Part shown: positions 1 through 7,144 of the stretch, piece by piece
How positions within the stretch are numbered: position 1 is the stretch's first letter
Layout of the letters: each line of letters starts with the position of its first letter
Assembly: GCA_015057705.1 (NCBI GenBank)
Contig: SVDU01000023.1
Location: 20,192 to 84,191, forward strand
Source of the DNA: Paenibacillaceae bacterium
GTDB taxonomy: Bacteria > Bacillota > Clostridia > Lachnospirales > Lachnospiraceae
DNA length: 64,000 nt
Direction: 5' to 3'
Notes under the pieces: model-generated
What the model saw: the letters and a program-made list of their open reading frames with translations, nothing else
What the model was told of the DNA's origin: nothing
The model's database searches: none
Translations under genes and position numbers: made by a program

Positions 1-1051
1 CGTCTATAATTTGGGGGTACTCACCATTTGCTATTAAGTTTTCCTCATGAAAATCGTTTGCATTAAGAATATAGCTAATAAATATTAATGCTCCAAACCT
101 ATAATAATATCGCTTTAACTGTTCATAGCTTCTACAGCAATTACTTTCTATAAACTCTTCCCAACCATAATTTCCACAATCAAGTATATTAAACTCTCTT
201 AAATTATGTAAAAGACCAGGGTTTATAAAATTAATGGTTTTTTGCAAATATACTTCTGCTTTTAAACTTCTGGATTTATAAACTAATTTATTCTTATTCT
301 TAAGTGCAAGTATAAATACAGTTTCTCCACCATTATGAGAATCTGATGTATCTGATTTTAAGTTTTCAATAAATAAGTTCTTGTCATTAATATCAAAGTT
401 TTTACATATTTTTTCCCAATCATTGTTTAATCGATTAACAAACGATATGTAGCATCTATTAGTAATTAAAATAGATTCAAATACTAACCGTTCCAAACCT
501 GGATATAACTGAAAAAGCTTTGCTATATAATTTCTATCTTTTAAATAATCTTCATTAAACTGCAAATATTGCTCAGAAGGAGTTCCCTCTAAAAATCCAC
601 TCTCTTTACATATATACATTTCAAATATTAAGGTTCTTAAAGATACACTTCCAAGTTTGTCCAGTAAAGCTCTTGCATAACTTTCTATAATACTTTGCTG
701 TAAATCGGGAAGTTCTTTTTTTAATGTATACACTCCAAATTGAAGAAAATTTATATAAAAACTCGAAAAAAACATTTTGTCAACCGGAATTGTAGCATTT
801 TGAGGTAAATCCAACTGGTACTCTTTATATAAAACCATTATTTGACTCAATTGATCCATATCCTGTGTAAATATAGGTTCAGTATACTTTGGAAATAAAA
901 TAGTTTTAAATGAGTTTCCATATACCGTCGGGAAGACATGCATATCTACACCTGTCAATATCTTCTTCCAGTAAGCTAAAACCTCCTCTTGTCCCCTTGT
1001 TTCTTCCAATATTTTTCTCTCTTTTAAATAGTAGCTCTTTATTGATATCAT
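1..1051 (-). CDS. Class II lanthipeptide synthetase LanM, N-terminal part (cut by window edge)
   Basis: The first 350 residues of a minus-strand protein run off the left edge with no stop. They match the dehydratase half of LanM enzymes, which phosphorylate Ser/Thr of the precursor, eliminate phosphate, and (in the missing C-terminal half) close the thioether rings. Visible family motifs are SDSHNGGETV (236-245), KLVYKSRSLK (255-264) and NDFHEENLIANGEYP (332-346), which correspond to the LanM kinase-like active site (K259, R261, D333, H335, N338). The start ATG at 1051 is preceded by GAGGAG. The gene lies directly downstream of a lantibiotic precursor on the same strand, so it is the presumptive modifying enzyme. 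The zinc-binding cyclase domain cannot be seen here. Confidence 0.9.
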   Translation of the reverse strand, partial: MISIKSYYLKERKILEETRGQEEVLAYWKKILTGVDMHVFPTVYGNSFKTILFPKYTEPIFTQDMDQLSQIMVLYKEYQLDLPQNATIPVDKMFFSSFYINFLQFGVYTLKKELPDLQQSIIESYARALLDKLGSVSLRTLIFEMYICKESGFLEGTPSEQYLQFNEDYLKDRNYIAKLFQLYPGLERLVFESILITNRCYISFVNRLNNDWEKICKNFDINDKNLFIENLKSDTSDSHNGGETVFILALKNKNKLVYKSRSLKAEVYLQKTINFINPGLLHNLREFNILDCGNYGWEEFIESNCCRSYEQLKRYYYRFGALIFISYILNANDFHEENLIANGEYPQIID

Positions 1052-1105
1052 ATTATTTTCTCCTCAATTCACAATAAATACCTGCACCATTCAAACCTAA
1101 TAATT

Positions 1106-1135
1106 AATATGTACTATTTTAATATGTACTATTTT
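1106..1135. repeat. Perfect 15-bp tandem duplication at the precursor 3' end
   Basis: AATATGTACTATTTT occurs twice head to tail (1106-1120 and 1121-1135). The second copy runs into the stop codon of the precursor gene. It looks like a recent slippage duplication in the spacer before lanM. Confidence 0.85.
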
Positions 1136-1331
1136 ATTTAGGACAACATTTTTTAAGATAAGTACCATAATAACATTCTGCTGTTGCTGTACATACAACA
1201 CCGCCAGACATTCTAAGTTCTCCAGCACCTGCTGAAACTCTGTTTAATTCTGCCTCTTCCATTTCTTTCATAACATTACCAACTGGATTAATAAAATTAA
1301 TTCTTGTCACTGCATTTCTCATATTATTCAT
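1134..1331 (-). CDS. Plantaricin C-like class II lantibiotic precursor
   Basis: This 65-residue peptide has an acidic leader with an EMEEAELNRVSAG segment that fits the EL-xx-I/V-x-GG/GA-type leader cleavage site. The likely cut is after G35, leaving a 30-residue core. The core contains CTATAEC (47-53), which is the conserved CTxTxEC lipid II-binding motif of mersacidin, plantaricin C and related lantibiotics, and it ends in YLKKCCPK. The overall order (G-x-x-CTxTxEC, about eight residues, CC) is that of plantaricin C. Ring donors and acceptors are S42, T48, T50, T57 and C47, C53, C62, C63. A start with AAAGGGG upstream and lanM directly downstream support it. The product is expected to inhibit Gram-positive cell-wall synthesis. 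The exact cleavage site and ring map are inference. Confidence 0.88.
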   Translation of the reverse strand: MNNMRNAVTRINFINPVGNVMKEMEEAELNRVSAGAGELRMSGGVVCTATAECYYGTYLKKCCPK

Positions 1332-1404
1332 ATTAAATTCCCCTTTCGCTTGTTAGAATAGTGCAGGTACTTATTCTAAATTGAGCTTTATTACTCTTTA
1401 AATA

Positions 1405-1428
1405 TGTTTAAATTATAACATTTAAACA
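1405..1428 (-). promoter_or_regulatory. Palindrome over the -10 box of the lantibiotic promoter
   Basis: TGTTTAAA (1405-1412) and TTTAAACA (1421-1428) are perfect 8-bp inverted arms around an 8-base centre. On the minus strand a TATAAT hexamer (1412-1417) lies inside, about 80 bases before the precursor start. This is the position of a repressor or activator site for the lan operon. No convincing -35 box was seen, which would fit activator dependence. Confidence 0.5.
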
Positions 1429-1515
1429 ATGTTTTTTTTCTTTTAATGTAACTTTTACCATTATAGGTGTAACTTTTACCTTTTTTTTGATTATTTTATT
1501 AAATATTAAATAAAA

Positions 1516-1558
1516 AATAAGTTCAAACACTTGTATCTTTACAAGAGCCGAACTTATT
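1516..1558 (-). terminator. Intrinsic terminator after the GNAT gene
   Basis: AATAAGTTC (1516-1524) pairs with GAACTTATT (1550-1558), with a second inner stem CTTGT/ACAAG. On the minus strand it is followed by a T-rich tail. It ends transcription of the acetyltransferase gene before the lan locus. Confidence 0.75.
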
Positions 1559-1594
1559 ATTTTAATCTTTATTTTGTCTACCATTCTTTTACAT

Positions 1595-2119
1595 TTATCT
1601 GCAATAGATCCGATTTTTATAATCCCACATACCACTGGTGTCCTCAATGTTATAACTCATGAGGTAGTGGCTTCTTGATGTTCCATAAATGATAAATCCA
1701 TGCTTCTCATAAAGTTCTGCAAAAGGAGCTGACTGGTAGACCATCAGTAAAACAGGTTTTTTAGTCCCATCGGACAACTGAGTAATAAAATCAAGAAAAT
1801 TATCTAATAGTTCCTTTTCATGACCGGACTCAGACAATGTTACTGAGACATCTGTTATCTGGTCCGGCTGCTCCTTATATGTTAAGAACCCTGTGATTAT
1901 CCCATTTAACCTGACGCTCCAAAAACAGGCATCTTTTCTGGATCTGTGAAACAGGTCATCAGCGATAATCATTTGTATCTCTTCAACCCAGCCACCATAG
2001 TACTGATCTACAAATGGTTTTAAAAATTCTTTCCTTATTTTAACATACTGCTCCAGGTCCTCTTCGGCAACTGGTTCTATTGTATACCCATCGCCAATCA
2101 GATCTTCAGATAATATCAT
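1595..2119 (-). CDS. GNAT-family N-acetyltransferase
   Basis: The 174-residue protein has GNAT features: a central strand with VRLNGIITGFLTY (about 89-101) and a C-terminal PFAELYEKHGFIIYG segment (about 131-145), the usual acetyl-CoA-binding end of the fold. An AAGGAGG site at 2124-2130 fixes the start. It is the last gene before a terminator, about 100 bases downstream of the aldolase, so it may be co-transcribed with the PTS operon. The acceptor substrate cannot be read from sequence; small amines, aminoglycosides or protein N-termini are all possible. Confidence 0.75.
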   Translation of the reverse strand: MILSEDLIGDGYTIEPVAEEDLEQYVKIRKEFLKPFVDQYYGGWVEEIQMIIADDLFHRSRKDACFWSVRLNGIITGFLTYKEQPDQITDVSVTLSESGHEKELLDNFLDFITQLSDGTKKPVLLMVYQSAPFAELYEKHGFIIYGTSRSHYLMSYNIEDTSGMWDYKNRIYCR

Positions 2120-2222
2120 GCTTCCTCCTTACCAGCTACGGTCTGGATTCCTTCTATTTCTACCATTATATAAACAGTCCGGGTAATTATTCTTTTTGGG
2201 TTTCTTTTTGCAGCATAGATAT

Positions 2223-3074
2223 TCAGAAACCTCTTCCGCTGCTTTTGCAAACCCAGATCTTATCCTGTACATAGCGTTTTACCAGTTCTTTCCCCATTTT
2301 CCCGTAAGCTTTCGGATCTATCACGGAATTATCTTCATTCAGAATCCTTTTCACCCCATTACTGAACGCAATCCTCAGATCCGTGGCGTAATTTACCTTA
2401 CAAATGCCTTCCTGAATACAGCTTCTTACAACCTCATCCTCTACGCCAGATGTTCCATGAAGTACCAGAGGAACAGGTACACACTTTTTAATTTCTCCCA
2501 GCAGATCCAGACGAATGCTGGGTGCCCCCTTATATACTCCATGTGAAGTTCCAATTGCCACTGCCAGAAAATCAATTCCAGTCTTCTCTACAAATTCCGC
2601 TGCCTGAACTGGCGAAGTAAGACCGGATTTCCTGCTGCTCATTCCATCCTCCTTGCCTCCCACGCACCCCAGCTCCGCCTCAACCGGAACCCGGCAGGGG
2701 CGGCATATCTCTACAACCCGTCTGGTCAGTCCTGTATTCTCCTCCCATGGTAGTTGTGAACCATCAATCATAATAGAGGTATACCCTTCCCGTAATGCCT
2801 GAACTGCCAGTTCAAAGCTGCTGCCATGATCCAGGTGCAGAGCAACCGGGACAGTAGCTCTCTCCGCCACCGCCTTTACATTGGCATAGTAAAGATTGAA
2901 ACCTGCATATCTGACGGTAGACGGTGTTGTCTGTAATATGACAGGCGACTGCATCTCCTGCGCAGCCTCTACTACCGCCATGACCATCTCCATATTTTCT
3001 ACATTAAAAGCTCCGACAGCATAATTTCCTTTCTGTGCATCAAGCAGCATTCCTTTTGAAGTAACTAATGGCAT
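2223..3074 (-). CDS. Class II ketose-bisphosphate aldolase (FBP/tagatose-bisphosphate type)
   Basis: This 283-residue zinc aldolase cleaves fructose- or tagatose-1,6-bisphosphate to glyceraldehyde-3-phosphate and dihydroxyacetone phosphate. The catalytic LDHGSS motif gives D82 and zinc ligand H83. E134 (VEAELG), H178 (GTSHGVYKG) and H206 (VLHGTSG) are the remaining active-site residues. It follows the PTS EIIBCA gene by 10 bases and has an AGGAG site. Together with the upstream 1-phosphohexose kinase it completes a route from imported sugar to triose phosphates. GatY/KbaY-like and Fba-like members are hard to separate, so fructose versus tagatose remains open. The short C-terminus ends in a basic tail. 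Confidence 0.85.
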   Translation of the reverse strand: MPLVTSKGMLLDAQKGNYAVGAFNVENMEMVMAVVEAAQEMQSPVILQTTPSTVRYAGFNLYYANVKAVAERATVPVALHLDHGSSFELAVQALREGYTSIMIDGSQLPWEENTGLTRRVVEICRPCRVPVEAELGCVGGKEDGMSSRKSGLTSPVQAAEFVEKTGIDFLAVAIGTSHGVYKGAPSIRLDLLGEIKKCVPVPLVLHGTSGVEDEVVRSCIQEGICKVNYATDLRIAFSNGVKRILNEDNSVIDPKAYGKMGKELVKRYVQDKIWVCKSSGRGF

Positions 3075-3084
3075 CTTTTTTCTC

Positions 3085-4932
3085 CTATTCTTCTATAATC
3101 AGCCGTATCATCTGATCCTTTCCCGTACACTCTTTCAGCCTGGACAAAATACCGGGTTCCATAAGCTTTTTCGAAAGAGCAGAAAGGAGTTTTAAATGAA
3201 CTTCATCTTCATTCTCTCCCGCAGCAATCATGAATACCGCATATACCGGTTCCCCATCGGAAGAATTAAATGAAATTCCATTCTTTGACAAACCAACTGC
3301 CACTCTGGGCATACGAACGGCCTTGGATTTTCCATGGGGAATTGCAATTCCGTTTCCAAATGCTGTAGAGGAAATATTCTCTCGCTTCATGATCTCTTTT
3401 TTAAACGCTTCTGCATCCTGTAAAACCCCATCAGCATAAAGCATTGCCACCATTTCATCAATGACTTCCTCTTTTCCAGTATTTACAAGTGAAAGGCAAA
3501 CGGTTTCTTCTTTTAATAAATCTTTAAGTAAACCCGGATCATCAGCCTCCTTCCATTGAGCAGTATTCTTTTTTGCAACAGGAGTCACAAGAATATAAAG
3601 CAATGCCCCCACAAAAGAACCAGTCAAAATACACAAAACCCATATAACCGGTTTATTCACCAGACCGAGTATCAGAAAGCCGCCATGGGGTGCAGGAACT
3701 TCAACCCTCATCAAATAGGTAGCGATAGCCGAAATGGAGGAACTTAACATAAGAATGGGAATTACCTTTAAGGGATTTTTTGCTGCAAAAGGAATCGCCC
3801 CTTCTGTAATATGAGTAAATCCAAGAACATAATTAACCAATGCAGCCGTCCGGTCATCCTCCGAAAAACGGTTTCTCTTAATGGTAGCTGCAATAGCCAG
3901 AACCAGAGGGGGCGTAATGCACGCGGCGGAAACACCTGCCATAAAATAGTAATTCCCCTGTCCAAGAAGAACGGTACCCGTTACGTAAGCAGCTTTATTA
4001 ACCGGACCTCCCATATCAAATGCACACATACATCCAATTACAATTCCCAACAGAACCGGACTGGTATTCTGTATCTTAGACAATGTTGCCATCATCCACT
4101 GATTAAGGGCCGCACATGGCTGGGCAAACATCATCATCAGGATTCCCACTCCACCAATGGTTACAATTGGTACAATAAAAATGGACTTTAACCCCTCCAG
4201 CTGCCTGGGAAGTCTTCTTAATGAACGAACCACCCCCTGGGAAAGATAACCGGATAAAAAGCCAGCCACAATTCCACCAAGAAATCCCGCATCAGTCCCC
4301 GCTGCAATGGCTCCTCCCACCAGACCTGCCAAAAGCCCCGGGCGTCCGCCGATAGACTGTGCGATAAATCCGCTGAGAACCGTTACCATCAGCCCCATGG
4401 AATAGCCGCCCACCGACTTTATCATGGCTGCTACCGGGTTATACTGGTCTGATGCCGGATCAAAGGAATAAATGCCCCACAGAAAAGAAATGGCGATCAT
4501 TACACCGCCTGCTACCACAAGGGGAAGCATATGAGAAACACCGTTCATCAGATGCTTATAAATCTGACGTGCAGCATTCTGGTTCTGACCGGGATTAAGA
4601 TTTTGAATGACTGCCCCTCTCCTCACAGGCACTTTCCCAGAGAGACATGCCTGAACCAGTTCCTCTGCCTTGCTGACCCCGTCTCCAACCGACACCTCCA
4701 AAACCGGCTTGCCGTTAAAACGATCCAGATCCACACTTTTATCGCTGGCAACAATTATGGCATCTGCTCCTTTGATATCAGCTTCCGTTAAAGCATTCTC
4801 AACCCCGATGGCCCCGTTGGTTTCCACTTTGATCTGACACCCCAGTTTTCCTGCTGCCGCTTTTAAAGCCTTTTCTGCCATAAACGTATGGGCAATTCCC
4901 GTAGGACAGCCAGTAACTCCAAGTAAATTCAT
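3085..4932 (-). CDS. fruA: PTS fructose-family transporter EIIBCA
   Basis: This 615-residue single-chain permease imports and phosphorylates a hexose, typically fructose to fructose-1-phosphate. Domain order is B (1-100, phospho-Cys C9 in VTGCPTGIAHT), C (about 125-455, roughly eight to ten membrane segments, with the FDMGGPVNKAAY signature), then A (about 465-615, phospho-His H533 in GIAIPHGKSKAV). The order B-C-A is a common arrangement of clostridial FruA-type proteins. Its start overlaps the stop of the preceding kinase gene by 4 bases, so the two are translationally coupled. Confidence 0.9.
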   Translation of the reverse strand: MNLLGVTGCPTGIAHTFMAEKALKAAAGKLGCQIKVETNGAIGVENALTEADIKGADAIIVASDKSVDLDRFNGKPVLEVSVGDGVSKAEELVQACLSGKVPVRRGAVIQNLNPGQNQNAARQIYKHLMNGVSHMLPLVVAGGVMIAISFLWGIYSFDPASDQYNPVAAMIKSVGGYSMGLMVTVLSGFIAQSIGGRPGLLAGLVGGAIAAGTDAGFLGGIVAGFLSGYLSQGVVRSLRRLPRQLEGLKSIFIVPIVTIGGVGILMMMFAQPCAALNQWMMATLSKIQNTSPVLLGIVIGCMCAFDMGGPVNKAAYVTGTVLLGQGNYYFMAGVSAACITPPLVLAIAATIKRNRFSEDDRTAALVNYVLGFTHITEGAIPFAAKNPLKVIPILMLSSSISAIATYLMRVEVPAPHGGFLILGLVNKPVIWVLCILTGSFVGALLYILVTPVAKKNTAQWKEADDPGLLKDLLKEETVCLSLVNTGKEEVIDEMVAMLYADGVLQDAEAFKKEIMKRENISSTAFGNGIAIPHGKSKAVRMPRVAVGLSKNGISFNSSDGEPVYAVFMIAAGENEDEVHLKLLSALSKKLMEPGILSRLKECTGKDQMIRLIIEE

Positions 4933-5855
4933 ACTCCCTCCACCTTTCTCACTATAATTTCTTTTGCATAGTTCTCTACTTTATCCATTAAACCAAGTCC
5001 GCTGCTTTCTGCCACATTGGCACCTACCGCCGCAGAACGCTTTAATGCCCTCTCAATCTCATCTGGCCGTTTCAGCCATATACTTAAAAAACCTGCAAGT
5101 GCCGCATCACCGGCACAGGCCGAACTGACCAGCTCTATCTTTTTAGCTCCTGCATGGTATAAGTCACTTCCGTTGTAAAAATACGATCCCCGCTCTCCCA
5201 AAGTTAAAAGAATATTTTTTGCTCCCCCTTCATAGAGGTCCTGAAGCACATCTTTTATATCAGCCTCATCTCTCATTACGATCCCGAAGATATCCTTAAT
5301 CTCCTCATCGTTGGGTTTAATAAGATATGGCCTGGTCCTCATCAGATTTTTAAGATAAGGAGAACTGATGTCCAAAATAACAGCCGTCTGCTTCTTCCTG
5401 CAGATATCCAGCACCTCATCATAAAAGGAATCTGTCAGCCCTTTTGGCAGGCTTCCGCTGACAATTAATGTATCCATATCCCCAAGAGTTTCCATAAGCC
5501 TGCACAGCTCTCTCTGCTTCTTTTGAGAAACGTAAGACCCTTCATTTACAAATTTGTATTCATCGGTCCTGTCATTTAAAAAGATATTGATTCTGGTTGT
5601 ATCCTCCACCCAGACCGGATAAACCAAAATCCCCATCTTCTGTGTCTCCTCAACAATATACCGCCCCGAGAAACCGCCGAAAAAACCAAGAACAGCAGAC
5701 TGTGTTTCAAACCGGTTTAAGCAGTAGCTGACGTTTAACCCTTTGCCGTTGGGAGTATAAACTGCATTAAAGGTCCGATTAACCACCTTTCCCATAATTC
5801 CATTAGACGAGATATTCATATCAATCGCCGGGTTTGCCGTCAATGTATAGATCAC
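4929..5855 (-). CDS. fruK: 1-Phosphofructokinase (PfkB/LacC family)
   Basis: The 308-residue PfkB-fold kinase phosphorylates fructose-1-phosphate (or tagatose-6-phosphate) with ATP. The N-terminal NPAIDMNI and PNGKGLNVSYCL (substrate loop) and a C-terminal anion-hole motif are present. The usual GAGD is written CAGD here (VSSACAGDAALAG), so the first glycine is Cys while the catalytic Asp is kept. The start is GTG with a GAGAGGTG ribosome site. It is the first gene of the kinase-EIIBCA-aldolase operon, directly downstream of an RpiR regulator. Confidence 0.85.
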   Translation of the reverse strand: MIYTLTANPAIDMNISSNGIMGKVVNRTFNAVYTPNGKGLNVSYCLNRFETQSAVLGFFGGFSGRYIVEETQKMGILVYPVWVEDTTRINIFLNDRTDEYKFVNEGSYVSQKKQRELCRLMETLGDMDTLIVSGSLPKGLTDSFYDEVLDICRKKQTAVILDISSPYLKNLMRTRPYLIKPNDEEIKDIFGIVMRDEADIKDVLQDLYEGGAKNILLTLGERGSYFYNGSDLYHAGAKKIELVSSACAGDAALAGFLSIWLKRPDEIERALKRSAAVGANVAESSGLGLMDKVENYAKEIIVRKVEGV

Positions 5856-5874
5856 TTAATTTCACCTCTCTTTT

Positions 5875-5945
5875 TATGAAAATCTCTGCTCACCTGTTAT
5901 TATAGAGAAGATTGCTATGAAAATCTTTTCAGGTTATGAAAAAGG
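5875..5945 (-). promoter_or_regulatory. Putative promoter and operator repeats of the fructose PTS operon
   Basis: In the 94-base gap between the RpiR gene and fruK, TATGAAAATCT occurs exactly at 5875-5885 and 5916-5926, with a shorter relative (TATGAAAAAGG) at 5935-5945. A minus-strand TATAAT (5899-5904) lies between the two full copies. The -35 region is poor. The repeats are the best candidate binding sites for the adjacent RpiR regulator. Confidence 0.5.
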
Positions 5946-5949
5946 AGTC

Positions 5950-6690
5950 TTAGACAGACTCCGAAATATAGTCAATGATGATTCTGCAAATCATATAAAG
6001 AGCGATTCTTGAAGACACCTCAAATTCCTTAATCGCCTGGTGAGCATGTTTATATCCTACAAGAGCAATGTTGCTGTATGAAATTAACTGGGATTGCGGA
6101 TTGCAGCAGCAGGATATCACACAGTTTCCTTTCTGACTGGCTGTGGCAGCAGCCAAAATCAGTTCCGGTGTCTGGCCGTTTAATGACAGGATAAATAAAA
6201 TATCTTTCTCTTTCATCTTGGAGGCTTTCACTCTCATAATGTTCGGATCATCGGAAAAGAAAACATCATAACCAAGAAGCTGTAATTTTAAGGAAAACTC
6301 CTGGCCAACATAGGTAGTCAGCCCTCTCGCAAACACAGAAATCTGGTGTGCATCTTTTAGGCATTCAATGACTGCCAGTATATCAGTGAGTGAAATGCGC
6401 TCATGCACAGCCTGAGCCTCTATCAGTGTCTTATTAAAAAGTTCATTGATGTTCTGAATCTCTTCACTCTTTGCTTTGTGACCGGAGCGGTATCTCAGTT
6501 CATTAAAACCATTCAGCCCGCATTTGCGAATCGCCCTTGAAACGGTGGATGGTGATGAAAATGTCTCAAATGCAATATCAACGATCGACATTCCGGCAAG
6601 TGTTCCTTCATGGCTGTTTATGTAATTGATAATTTCATATTCTGTCTTTGTTAAATTCCCTATAATATTCGTATCAAGCGGAATAATCAT
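5950..6690 (-). CDS. RpiR/MurR-family sugar-phosphate-responsive regulator
   Basis: The protein has an N-terminal RpiR helix-turn-helix (STVSRAIRKCGLNGFNELRY) and a C-terminal SIS domain (about 100-245) that binds phosphosugars, with the ISVFARGLT and DILFILSLNGQT segments. The reading frame is open to 6729, but GGAGG at 6697-6701 sits 6 bases before the ATG at 6690. The upstream extension would also run through a palindromic site at 6723-6738, so 6690 (246 residues) is preferred. It probably senses a hexose phosphate and controls the downstream kinase-EIIBCA-aldolase operon. Confidence 0.85.
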   Translation of the reverse strand: MIIPLDTNIIGNLTKTEYEIINYINSHEGTLAGMSIVDIAFETFSSPSTVSRAIRKCGLNGFNELRYRSGHKAKSEEIQNINELFNKTLIEAQAVHERISLTDILAVIECLKDAHQISVFARGLTTYVGQEFSLKLQLLGYDVFFSDDPNIMRVKASKMKEKDILFILSLNGQTPELILAAATASQKGNCVISCCCNPQSQLISYSNIALVGYKHAHQAIKEFEVSSRIALYMICRIIIDYISESV

Positions 6691-6722
6691 GATAGGCCTC
6701 CATCCCCTGTTTCGTTCCATCA

Positions 6723-6738
6723 GTCGCATTCATGCAAC
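6723..6738. promoter_or_regulatory. 16-bp palindromic operator-like site, RpiR side
   Basis: GTCGCATTCATGCAAC fits the GTNGCA-N4-TGCAAC family found at 6964, 15816, 15901 and 34932. It abuts the stop codon of the small HTH gene and lies 33 bases before the RpiR start, so the small HTH protein could control the RpiR gene through it. Confidence 0.6.
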
Positions 6739-6945
6739 TCACAGGGTAAAAAAAATAGTGATAGCCTCCTCTCTGCTCAGAGGTATTATTTTTACAATTT
6801 TGTTCATCTCCTCCACAGTAAACGTATCTCCCCTTCGTTTCATCTTGCGGTAAAATGTACATCTGCTCATTCCGATGGCATCAGCGATTGCCTCCTGAGT
6901 AATTCCAGACTCAGCCATCTTCCCTTTTAACTTTTGTATATTCAA
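6739..6945 (-). CDS. Small Cro-like helix-turn-helix protein
   Basis: The 68-residue protein is almost only a helix-turn-helix (SGITQEAIADAIGMSRCTFYRKM), followed by a short TFTVEEMNKI helix, like phage Cro/DUF739-type regulators. The frame opens at a GTG (6954), but AGGGGTGA lies too close to it. The same ribosome site is 5 bases before TTG at 6945, and this layout is repeated at the paralogue 15588-15797, so TTG is taken as the start. It is about 60 percent identical to that paralogue by eye. Palindromic sites lie immediately before and after the gene, so autoregulation is likely. The rest of its regulon is unknown. Confidence 0.75.
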   Translation of the reverse strand: MNIQKLKGKMAESGITQEAIADAIGMSRCTFYRKMKRRGDTFTVEEMNKIVKIIPLSREEAITIFFTL

Positions 6946-6963
6946 ATAGCTCACCCCTCCCCA

Positions 6964-6979
6964 GTTGCATTTATGCTAC
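6964..6979. promoter_or_regulatory. 16-bp palindromic operator-like site before the small HTH gene
   Basis: GTTGCATTTATGCTAC lies between the promoter at 6991-7019 and the ribosome site of the small HTH gene. A repressor bound here would block its own transcript. It is the counterpart of the site at 15816-15831. Confidence 0.65.
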
Positions 6980-6990
6980 TACACAATATA

Positions 6991-7019
6991 AGAATAGCTC
7001 ATTGAAAATGAAAAGTCAA
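6991..7019 (-). promoter_or_regulatory. Promoter of the small HTH gene
   Basis: On the minus strand TTGACT (7014-7019), a 17-base spacer and TATTCT (6991-6996) form a sigma-A-type promoter. The TTGAC..GCTATTCTTAT arrangement is also found before the paralogous gene (15844-15872). Confidence 0.75.
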
Positions 7020-7092
7020 TATCCAAATCCCTGTTTTGCGTCACTTCCTGTTGCAGTTTTGGGACAGCGGAATAAAATTAATATCAAAAGAA

Positions 7093-7129
7093 ACGTTCGG
7101 ATTGAATCGTTTTCCATCAATCCGAACGT
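7093..7129 (-). terminator. Intrinsic terminator of the HAAT/LarA-like/dehydrogenase operon
   Basis: ACGTTCGGATTGA (7093-7105) pairs perfectly over 13 bp with TCAATCCGAACGT (7117-7129). On the minus strand it is followed by TTTCTTTTG. It closes the operon that ends with the dehydrogenase gene. Confidence 0.85.
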
Positions 7130-7144
7130 ATTCATGACAAACAG

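Larger units (their letters stand above)
1079..1369. repeat. Inverted repeat flanking the lantibiotic precursor gene
   Basis: TACCTGCACCATTC at 1079-1092 and GAATAGTGCAGGTA at 1356-1369 are complementary at 13 of 14 positions. One lies in the 5' leader of the precursor gene and the other between the precursor and lanM. In the transcript they could pair and close a loop round the precursor message. The 5' copy also sits inside a local hairpin (TTAGAATA at 1353-1360 with TATTCTAA at 1372-1379). A function is inferred only. Confidence 0.6.

Noticed and set aside
1408..1647. Minus-strand open frame of 79 codons
   Set aside because: It overlaps the GNAT gene and its terminator, has no ribosome site, and the product is low-complexity Lys/Ile-rich.
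2204..2233. GGTTTCT...AGAAACC hairpin at the aldolase stop codon as a terminator
   Set aside because: The minus strand after it is A-rich rather than T-rich, so transcription may continue into the GNAT gene.
2080..2546. Plus-strand open frames opposite the GNAT and aldolase genes
   Set aside because: Antisense shadows of well-supported genes; no family features.
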